This document shows, one piece after another, positions 1-5,153 of a stretch of DNA of 6,832 bases (within the stretch, counting starts at the first letter, position 1; each line of letters starts with the position of its first letter). The notes below the pieces were generated by a model that was given only the letters and a program-made list of their open reading frames with translations, searched no databases and was not told where the DNA came from. Made by a program: the position numbers and the translations under genes. Source of the stretch: CAYGTK01 sp964352775 (GTDB lineage: Bacteria > Bacteroidota > Bacteroidia > Chitinophagales > CAIOSU01); the NCBI GenBank assembly GCA_964352775.1, contig CAYGTK010000208.1, forward strand, positions 1 to 6,832, given 5' to 3'.

Positions 1-1
1 G

Positions 2-118
2 TTACCAAGCCGCACAGCAGTAAAAGTAGATGTAAGCGAATTGCCATCGGGTATATACTTGATAAACTTATCATCAAATGGACAGCAGATAACTAAGAAA
101 CTGATATTGATGAATTAG
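2..118 (+). CDS. C-terminal end of a T9SS-secreted protein (type A sorting domain), 5' partial
   Basis: An open frame enters from the left edge and gives 38 residues before a TAG stop. The peptide contains VDVSELPSGIYLINL followed by a short polar turn and a basic-hydrophobic ending (KKLILMN). This matches the last two strands of the type A C-terminal sorting domain (Por secretion system tail), whose usual pattern is VDVS-x-LP-x-G-x-Y, then a strand, then KK-hydrophobic at the extreme C-terminus. In this family the tail directs a protein that has crossed the inner membrane to the type IX secretion machine, where it is cleaved off during export or anchoring. The passenger domain lies outside the window, so its activity is unknown. 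The frame and the position of the stop right after the KKL element fit the family well. It is too short for the ORF list but I consider it real. Confidence 0.85.
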   Translation, partial: LPSRTAVKVDVSELPSGIYLINLSSNGQQITKKLILMN

Positions 119-165
119 GCAGTGTGAATAGCAACGAGGTATTATCAACTCAATTATTACTTTCT

Positions 166-180
166 TTATCGAAACGATAA
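166..180. repeat. Short perfect inverted repeat just before the lipoprotein start
   Basis: TTATCG and CGATAA form perfect 6-bp arms around an AAA centre, ending two bases before the ATG at 183. It could be a small operator, a weak hairpin at the ribosome-binding region of the lipoprotein gene, or the remnant of a terminator for the upstream T9SS gene. There is no T-run on either side, so a classical terminator is unlikely. The site is AT-rich and short, and chance is possible. Confidence 0.3.
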
Positions 181-182
181 TT

Positions 183-770
183 ATGAAGGCTCGATATTTG
201 TTTTTTGTATTACTCTCTTTATGCACCTTGCAATGGACCAGTTGCGATAGTGGCGATGCCTCTGATTGTGAAGAATGTAACGCCGCTCTGCAAGAATATT
301 TTAGAATACTACAGAATGGCACCTGTAATAGTATTATAGCTGAAGTAGAAGAAAAATGCTCTGACTATGTACGCAGGCAAGCCGTTGGGGTAATGCTAGA
401 AACCTGTAATGAAGGCGCTAAAGAATCTGCCAGTTGCCAAGCCCCAGGTCGTGAAAATATGCCAGTACTATTCTCTGTAAACGGGGATATACCGGAGCCT
501 GTTTACATTGAATTGGGTTTTGGGAACAAGAGCGTGATAGTGAACTTAGATGATAATGAAAGCGTGGTGAATACCTTACCTGCCTTTGTTCTCGGTAACG
601 AATTTGTTGATGCCGAACTGTATGTAAAAAGCACCAATGAGCGTGTATGGCTAGCTACTCCAAAAGTAACTTATGATAGGTCAGCACAAAGCTTACTTCA
701 AACTCGTGTGCTGGAGGTGAACCATGATGATAATAATGGCTGGAGGTTGTTTGTTTTTAATTGGGATTGA
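183..770 (+). CDS. Cysteine-rich probable lipoprotein of unknown function
   Basis: This is a 195-residue protein. A basic start (MKAR) is followed by a hydrophobic stretch at about 5-13 and a relaxed lipobox WTSC with Cys21 as the likely lipidated residue. This fits a signal peptidase II lipoprotein of the Bacteroidota type. The residues after Cys21 are acidic and small (DSGDASD, then EE), which resembles the acidic export tags that send Bacteroidota lipoproteins to the cell surface; that destination is inference. Six further cysteines (29, 32, 48, 59, 75, 85) lie in a probably helical region and could form three disulfides. From about residue 93 to the end the protein has no cysteine and looks strand-rich, suggesting a second small beta domain. 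I do not recognise the family. It starts 64 bases after the T9SS gene and is followed 21 bases later by a membrane-protein gene, so it is probably the first gene of a three-gene operon. No Shine-Dalgarno is visible. Confidence 0.75.
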   Translation: MKARYLFFVLLSLCTLQWTSCDSGDASDCEECNAALQEYFRILQNGTCNSIIAEVEEKCSDYVRRQAVGVMLETCNEGAKESASCQAPGRENMPVLFSVNGDIPEPVYIELGFGNKSVIVNLDDNESVVNTLPAFVLGNEFVDAELYVKSTNERVWLATPKVTYDRSAQSLLQTRVLEVNHDDNNGWRLFVFNWD

Positions 771-781
771 TAAGATATCAT

Positions 782-788
782 AAAGGAG
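782..788 (+). promoter_or_regulatory. Shine-Dalgarno-like AAAGGAG deciding the start of the next gene
   Basis: AAAGGAG ends 9 bases before the ATG at 798 but only 3 bases before the alternative ATG at 792. The normal spacing range favours 798. A clear purine-rich site is noteworthy here because most genes in this window start without one, as is usual in Bacteroidota. Confidence 0.5.
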
Positions 789-797
789 TAAATGATT

Positions 798-1265
798 ATG
801 TCAAAAGTAACTCCATTATCATCCGGAATTGGTCTAACAAAGGTTTCTGAGAAAGAGGAGGTCTTAGAATTTCGACCTCAATTGACAACGACTTTTCTCA
901 TCATCCTATTCCTCTTCTTACTAGTATCTATAACTGCGATAGTAAGTGCTAATACTACGAGGGTGGCTATAGTGTTAACTTGCTTTTTCGGTATTACATT
1001 ATGCTATTCGTTATTCCAACGTTTTTATTACAAAGAACTTCATCTAAAAAAGGAAGAACGCACAGCCATAATATATAGGCGCTTAGGTAAAGAACGAACC
1101 GAAATTACTCGTGGACATATGAAATACTTGAAAATGGGGCGTTCCATTTTTCCTATTTACCCTAAAATACTACTGAACGAACATGGAATAACACTTAATA
1201 CAGATGCGGAAGGCAAACTATTAGGTAAGCTATATCCCGATCTAAGTGAACGCTTTTCAGACTAG
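798..1265 (+). CDS. Two-helix membrane protein of unknown function, possibly with a PH-like cytoplasmic domain
   Basis: From the ATG at 798 this gives 155 residues; an in-frame ATG at 792 would add two. A polar N-terminus of about 30 residues precedes two hydrophobic segments at about 31-51 and 55-73, separated by a very short turn (ANTTR), so they form a hairpin with both ends on the same side of the membrane. The positive charges after the second helix (KELHLKKEER, YRRLGKER) suggest the ends are cytoplasmic. The remaining 80 residues alternate hydrophobic and charged residues like a small beta domain. A membrane hairpin followed by such a domain resembles bacterial PH-like or YcxB-like proteins, but no diagnostic motif is present and I do not assign a family. 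It lies 27 bases after the lipoprotein gene and 34 bases before the next membrane-protein gene, all on one strand, which suggests co-transcription. Confidence 0.7.
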   Translation: MSKVTPLSSGIGLTKVSEKEEVLEFRPQLTTTFLIILFLFLLVSITAIVSANTTRVAIVLTCFFGITLCYSLFQRFYYKELHLKKEERTAIIYRRLGKERTEITRGHMKYLKMGRSIFPIYPKILLNEHGITLNTDAEGKLLGKLYPDLSERFSD

Positions 1266-1299
1266 TAGATCACTTTTTACATAAGATGACACATAGAAT

Positions 1300-1875
1300 A
1301 TGAAGATCACAGAAAAGGTGCTTATAGTGCTATTCCTTATCGGAATACTGTTTGATCCAGCAGCAGCACCATTTGGCATAGTACTTGAATACGCATGTAT
1401 TGCTTGCCTACCGTTGTTCTATATATCCGCCACTTACTGGTTATTGGCAGGAAATAAGGAATATAAAACTGGAAAGAAGATCGGTCTCTTGTTACTTGGC
1501 ATATTAATAGGTGTAGGCCTAATTGGGGTATTCCTAAAGCTTATTTTAGATGCCGAAAGTAAGATGTTCCTTTTAGTGTGCTTTCCAGTTTTACTTATAG
1601 CAGCATACACCTATCATGTATCAAGCCAGGAGGAAGATACCATAAACAAATCCTTGTTTACCCGCTCCACCATATGGGGTGGTATATTCCTGCTCTTTCT
1701 ATTGATGCCGATGGAATACATGATAAAGTGGAATTACAGAGATTGCCCTGCATTAGCACAAGCCTGTGCTGATGAATGGAATGCAAACAGTGAACAAGAG
1801 CAGGAGGCTGCTAACAAGGCTATTGAAGTTGCAAGAAGCAACTGCTACGGACAAACACGCAGATACATAAGGTAA
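1300..1875 (+). CDS. Five-helix membrane protein with cysteine-bearing C-terminal tail, unknown function
   Basis: This is a 191-residue protein. Hydrophobic segments lie at about 7-27, 29-49, 61-83, 88-105 and 124-141, giving about five membrane helices. An odd number would put the N- and C-termini on opposite sides. The loop after helix 2 is basic (GNKEYKTGKK), so it is probably cytoplasmic. That places the N-terminus inside and the roughly 45-residue tail outside, in the periplasm. The tail has three cysteines (149, 156, 182) in a hydrophilic, predicted helical stretch rich in Glu, Gln and Ala. This is compatible with a disulfide and recalls the cysteine-rich lipoprotein two genes upstream, although that link is inference. 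I do not recognise the family. It is the last gene of the apparent operon and is convergent with bipA across a 34-base gap. The ATG at 1300 has no clear ribosome-binding site. Confidence 0.7.
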   Translation: MKITEKVLIVLFLIGILFDPAAAPFGIVLEYACIACLPLFYISATYWLLAGNKEYKTGKKIGLLLLGILIGVGLIGVFLKLILDAESKMFLLVCFPVLLIAAYTYHVSSQEEDTINKSLFTRSTIWGGIFLLFLLMPMEYMIKWNYRDCPALAQACADEWNANSEQEQEAANKAIEVARSNCYGQTRRYIR

Positions 1876-1890
1876 TTCGTAATAAGTCTA

Positions 1891-1916
1891 ACTACTAAGT
1901 AGTAGCTATCTAGCTA
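1891..1916. terminator. Two small inverted repeats in the convergent gap (weak terminator candidate)
   Basis: ACTACT-A-AGTAGT (1891-1903) and TAGCTA-TC-TAGCTA (1903-1916) lie side by side where the membrane-protein operon and bipA meet tail to tail. The second repeat covers the bipA stop codon. A two-sided terminator would be expected here, but the arms are short and AT-rich and no T-run follows on either strand. The call rests mainly on position. Confidence 0.25.
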
Positions 1917-3712
1917 AACTTCATTCCACGCTTACGCTCATTCTCTTTCAAGAAGATCTTGCGAAGGCGAATACTTTCTGGTGTTACCTCAACGTACTCA
2001 TCGGCTTGGATGTACTCCAAAGCTTCCTCTAAGCTAAACGTGATAGGAGGAGCTAGGCGCATTTTATCATCAGCACCTGATGAACGCATGTTCGATAGTT
2101 TCTTCGTTTTAGTAACGTTCACTACGATGTCGCCCGGGCGGTTCTGCTCACCAATAACCTGCCCTTCGTATACAGGCTCGTTAGGGTGAATAAAGAATTT
2201 ACCGCGATCTTGTAGGTTGTTCAAACTAAAGGCAATAGACTTTCCGTTCTCCATTACGATCAATGATCCGTTCTGGCGACCAGGTATCTCTCCTTTGTGC
2301 GGTTGGAACTCTAAGAAACGGTGACTCATAATTGCCTCACCAGCAGTAGCGGTAAGTAAGTAGTTACGCAAGCCCATAATACCACGTGAAGGAATAAGGA
2401 AACGTACAATAGTACGGTCACCTTTGTTCTCCATGCTCTGCATTTCACCTTTACGCTGGGTAACGGAGTTAATGGCTACGCCTGAAATATCAGATGGAAG
2501 GTCGATGGTCAATTCCTCAACTGGTTCATTTTTCCTGCCGTCAATTTCTTTTATAATAACCTGTGGCTGACCAATTTGCAGTTCATAACCTTCGCGGCGC
2601 ATAGTTTCTATCAAAACGGAAAGGTGTAACACACCACGACCGAATACCATAAAGCTATCAGCACTTCCAGTAGGTTCTACACGTAGGGCAAGGTTCTTTT
2701 CTAGTTCTTTATCCAAACGCTCTTTCACGTGGCGAGAGGTAACAAATTTTCCTTCTTTACCAAAGAAAGGAGAATCGTTAATAGTGAACAACATACTCAT
2801 GGTAGGCTCATCAATACTGATGGCTTTCAAGCCCTCAGGATTTTCTACATCCGAAACAGTATCGCCGATCTCGAATCCTTCAATACCTACTAATGCACAA
2901 ATATCGCCCGACTGTGCTTCGTCTACTTTTATTTTTCCAAAGCCTTCGAATACATATAGTTCTTTCAGCTTGCTTTTCACGATAGTTCCATCACGCTTAA
3001 CTAAAGCTACTTGTTGGCCCGACTTCAATGTACCACGGTACAAACGCCCAACGGCAATACGACCGATGAACGAAGAGTAATCCAAACTAGTGATCTGCAT
3101 TTGCAGGGTACCTTCTTCTACCTTTGGCTCAGGAACGTGATCTAGTATGACATCCATAAGGTCGGTGATGTTATCGGTAGGTTTCTTCCAGTCCATACTC
3201 ATCCAACCTTGCTTGGCTGAACCATATACTACGGGGAAGTCTAATTGCTCCTCGGTAGCATCAAGGCTATACATCAATTCAAAAACAGCTTCTACTGCTT
3301 CGTCAGGTGTACAGTTCTCTTTATCTACCTTGTTTACAACAACAATAGGCTTAAGGCCTAATTCCAAAGCCTTCTGCATCACAAACCGTGTTTGTGGCAT
3401 TGGTCCTTCAAAGGCATCTACCAAAAGCAGGCAACCATCAGCCATGTTCAACACACGCTCTACCTCACCACCAAAGTCACTGTGACCAGGAGTATCGATA
3501 ATGTTGACCTTTACACCTTTGTAACGTACAGATACGTTCTTCGCCAAAATGGTGATACCACGTTCGCGCTCTAGGTCGTTGTTATCAAGAATAAGTTCGC
3601 CAGGTATCTCGTGTTCTTTAAAGAGTTGGCCTGCCAAAAGCATTTTGTCTACCAAGGTGGTTTTACCGTGGTCAACGTGGGCAATGATGGCGATGTTACG
3701 TAAACTTTGCAT
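1910..3712 (-). CDS. typA: Ribosome-associated translational GTPase BipA/TypA
   Basis: This is a 600-residue protein, the usual length for the family. It binds GTP and the 70S ribosome, and in other bacteria it aids large-subunit assembly and growth under cold or stress. All GTPase motifs are visible: G1 AHVDHGKTT (11-19), switch I RGITI (51-55), G3 DTPGH (73-77), G4 NKVD (127-130) and G5 GSAK (164-167). The EF-Tu-like beta-barrel domain follows at about 203-295, then the EF-G-like domains III and V, then the BipA-specific C-terminal domain. That last domain holds the PSRGIMGLRN segment (441-450) and ends in a basic KRGMKFS. The start is the ATG at 3712, giving MQSLRNIAIIAHVDHG, which is where family members begin. 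The frame stays open to a TTG at 3739, but that codon lies inside the promoter element, so it is not the start. The gene is divergent from the amine oxidase gene and appears to be a single-gene unit. Confidence 0.97.
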   Translation of the reverse strand: MQSLRNIAIIAHVDHGKTTLVDKMLLAGQLFKEHEIPGELILDNNDLERERGITILAKNVSVRYKGVKVNIIDTPGHSDFGGEVERVLNMADGCLLLVDAFEGPMPQTRFVMQKALELGLKPIVVVNKVDKENCTPDEAVEAVFELMYSLDATEEQLDFPVVYGSAKQGWMSMDWKKPTDNITDLMDVILDHVPEPKVEEGTLQMQITSLDYSSFIGRIAVGRLYRGTLKSGQQVALVKRDGTIVKSKLKELYVFEGFGKIKVDEAQSGDICALVGIEGFEIGDTVSDVENPEGLKAISIDEPTMSMLFTINDSPFFGKEGKFVTSRHVKERLDKELEKNLALRVEPTGSADSFMVFGRGVLHLSVLIETMRREGYELQIGQPQVIIKEIDGRKNEPVEELTIDLPSDISGVAINSVTQRKGEMQSMENKGDRTIVRFLIPSRGIMGLRNYLLTATAGEAIMSHRFLEFQPHKGEIPGRQNGSLIVMENGKSIAFSLNNLQDRGKFFIHPNEPVYEGQVIGEQNRPGDIVVNVTKTKKLSNMRSSGADDKMRLAPPITFSLEEALEYIQADEYVEVTPESIRLRKIFLKENERKRGMKFS

Positions 3713-3736
3713 GTAGATATTTTTTGAAATCGGCTG

Positions 3737-3744
3737 CAAAGATA
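3737..3744 (-). promoter_or_regulatory. Bacteroidota -7 promoter element for bipA (TATCTTTG)
   Basis: On the minus strand TATCTTTG is an exact match to the Bacteroidota primary-sigma -7 consensus TAnnTTTG. It lies 24 bases upstream of the bipA ATG, so transcription would begin around 3730 and leave a leader of roughly 20 bases. I do not see a good -33 TTG element at the expected distance. The leader is A-rich without a Shine-Dalgarno, which is normal for the phylum. Confidence 0.6.
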
Positions 3745-3774
3745 CGTATAATATGTACGAGATGCGTTACCTTA

Positions 3775-3869
3775 TTAACATAGTTAAATCACTGAACTCT
3801 CGTAGTTCTACATTACACGTTTTGAGTTAACCCTAATCCTGTTTCCTTAAACATGTTAACCTTCATTAC
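3775..3869. repeat. GTTAAC-type repeats in the bipA/amine-oxidase intergenic region
   Basis: Three related sites lie between the divergent genes. TTAAC-ATA-GTTAA (3775-3787) is a perfect inverted repeat with 5-bp arms. GTTAACC occurs at 3826 and again at 3855, as a 29-base-spaced direct repeat that stays similar for about 12 bases (10 of 12 identical). Spacing near three helical turns and placement upstream of both genes would suit a regulator-binding region. The motif is AT-rich and short, so chance cannot be excluded. Confidence 0.25.
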
Positions 3870-3951
3870 CCTTGTTTATAGCTTAGTAATAGTCTTATTA
3901 ATTGGCTTGCTTTTGTTCACTAACTTACAGGGGGTTAAAGCAGCCAATTAA
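3853..3951 (+). CDS. Possible 32-residue hydrophobic leader peptide ahead of the amine oxidase
   Basis: An ATG at 3853 opens a 33-codon frame whose TAA (3949-3951) overlaps the amine oxidase ATG (3951-3953) as TAATG. The product starts MLTFITLVYSLVIVLL and would be one membrane helix (about residues 3-22) with a short polar tail ending KAAN. The overlap is the classical arrangement for translational coupling, and the same TAATG occurs between two other genes in this window. The frame also runs through both arms of a long hairpin that contains the oxidase start codon, so translating the peptide would melt that hairpin. Two cautions apply. T-rich DNA automatically encodes hydrophobic residues, and an ORF this short can arise by chance. 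No Shine-Dalgarno precedes it, and I recognise no homologous family. Confidence 0.4.
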   Translation: MLTFITLVYSLVIVLLIGLLLFTNLQGVKAAN

Positions 3952-3952
3952 T
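3897..3952 (+). promoter_or_regulatory. Long RNA hairpin that pairs the amine oxidase start codon
   Basis: ATTAATTGGCT (3897-3907) pairs perfectly with AGCCAATTAAT (3942-3952). After a single bulged T at 3908, GCTTT (3909-3913) pairs with AAAGC (3937-3941). The stem is therefore 16 bp with one bulge, closed by a 23-base loop (3914-3936), and T3896 and T3895 can add G-U pairs with G3953 and G3954. All three bases of the oxidase ATG lie in the stem. The loop carries the only purine-rich AGGGGG (3929-3934), too far from the ATG in linear sequence to be a normal ribosome site. No T-run follows, so it is not a terminator. The likely role is to hold back oxidase translation until a ribosome or another factor opens the stem; this is inference. 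Confidence 0.55.
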
Positions 3953-5153
3953 GGATAGAAAAGAGTTTATAAAAAGCGTCTTGGCACTTGGCTTGGGGCT
4001 ACCATTCCTGTCAATGATGACATCATCTAGTAAAGGTGGTATCGGCTTCGGTGGCAATGCTATTTCCTACAATGGTAAAGTGCTGATAATAGGTGCTGGC
4101 GCTGCAGGCTTAACGGCAGCCTATATACTGGGCCGCTATGGTATCCGTCATCAAGTAATTGAGGCTTCGGCCGTGTACGGTGGGCGAGTGAAAAAGATAG
4201 AAGGCTTTTCGGACAAACCCATCGATCTTGGTGCCGAATGGATACATACCAACCCAAAGATATTGTCAGAAATAGTCAATGATCCATCTACTGCTACCGA
4301 TATAGAGGTCATAAAATACAGCCCACGATCCATTTATATCTGGAAGAACGGGAAGCTTCGCCGCCGAAATGTAGCTAGCCTATTTTACAGCGAACATAAG
4401 TTTAAGAACACCACTTGGTTCGATTTTTTGGAGACTTACATTGTACCCAGCATTGCCGCAAACATAGTGTACAACAGCCCAGTAAAAGCGATCGACTACC
4501 AAGGCGATAAAGTGGAGGTAAGTACTGATGATGACACCCAGTACACGTGCGATAAGGTACTGGTTACCGTTCCCTTGAACATCCTTCAGCGAAGGGATAT
4601 AGCCTTCACCCCCAATTTACCCGATGATAAATGGACCGCTATAGATGGTGTGCCCATGCCAAAGGGGGCCATTAAGGTATTCATGGAATTTACCGAACAC
4701 TTTTACCCCGATATGCTCTACTACGGCGGCCTAGGCGATTACAGGGATAACAATAATGGCGAGAAGATATTTTACGATGCCATGTTCCGTAAAGAGAGTG
4801 GCAAGAATGTACTAGCCTTATTTTGCGTAGGCGACAGAGCATTGGAATACACCAGCCTGCCCGACGAACAAATAATAGCCAAAGTACTAAGTGAGCTAGA
4901 CGAGATGTTCAGCGGAAAAGCCACCCAAACCTACGTAAAGCACTTAGTACAGAATTGGACCGCTGAACCCTATATAGGCGCATCGTACTCGCACCACACC
5001 AATGCTAAAAAGGCCGTAGACACCATCACCCAACCTATCAACAATAAGCTCTACTTTGCTGGCGAAGCCTTAGATAAAGAGAGTTGGGCCACCGTCCATG
5101 GTGCTGCTCGGTCTGCATACACCGCAGTGCAGGAGTTGGCTAAGAAGGTCTAG
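3951..5153 (+). CDS. Compact FAD-dependent amine oxidase family protein with Tat-like signal
   Basis: This is a 400-residue flavoprotein of the monoamine/polyamine oxidase superfamily. Such enzymes oxidise a C-N bond of an amine with FAD and pass electrons to oxygen. Residues 44-60 form the Rossmann dinucleotide motif (G48-A-G-A-A-G53) with acidic Glu71 for the ribose. GGR (77-79) and DLGAEWIH (92-99) follow as the second FAD contact. GAIKVFMEF contains Lys242, matching the active-site lysine of this superfamily. WTAEPYIGASYS (336-347) and YFAGEALDKESWATVHGAARSA (in two parts, 368-376 and 377-389) are the C-terminal substrate-cage and FAD motifs. The helical part of the substrate domain, expected between about residues 100 and 165, is roughly 90-100 residues shorter than in typical family members. 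The N-terminus, MDRKEFIK plus a hydrophobic stretch, resembles a Tat signal with RK in place of RR, suggesting export of the folded flavoprotein. The substrate cannot be predicted. Confidence 0.85.
   Translation: MDRKEFIKSVLALGLGLPFLSMMTSSSKGGIGFGGNAISYNGKVLIIGAGAAGLTAAYILGRYGIRHQVIEASAVYGGRVKKIEGFSDKPIDLGAEWIHTNPKILSEIVNDPSTATDIEVIKYSPRSIYIWKNGKLRRRNVASLFYSEHKFKNTTWFDFLETYIVPSIAANIVYNSPVKAIDYQGDKVEVSTDDDTQYTCDKVLVTVPLNILQRRDIAFTPNLPDDKWTAIDGVPMPKGAIKVFMEFTEHFYPDMLYYGGLGDYRDNNNGEKIFYDAMFRKESGKNVLALFCVGDRALEYTSLPDEQIIAKVLSELDEMFSGKATQTYVKHLVQNWTAEPYIGASYSHHTNAKKAVDTITQPINNKLYFAGEALDKESWATVHGAARSAYTAVQELAKKV

Noticed and set aside
74..322. 82-codon ORF on the minus strand over the start of the lipoprotein gene
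   Set aside because: It overlaps the T9SS tail, the intergenic region and the lipoprotein signal peptide on the other strand, and the translation shows no domain or plausible start context.
1578..1772. 64-codon plus-strand ORF inside the five-helix membrane protein
   Set aside because: It is an out-of-frame shadow of a gene with a clear membrane-protein pattern in its own frame.
1959..3574. Several plus-strand ORFs of 60-112 codons opposite bipA
   Set aside because: All lie antisense to a fully conserved GTPase gene and are rich in Ser, Thr and Pro, as expected from complementing its codons.
3853..3950. A -7 promoter element for the amine oxidase
   Set aside because: Only partial matches to TAnnTTTG (such as TAGCTTAG and TAACTTAC) are present, none with a convincing -33 element.
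3897..3952. The long hairpin as a rho-independent terminator
   Set aside because: No T-run follows on either strand, the plus-strand arm ends within a start codon, and no gene ends nearby except the tiny ORF.
4060..4333. Two minus-strand ORFs within the amine oxidase gene
   Set aside because: They are shadows opposite the conserved FAD-binding region.
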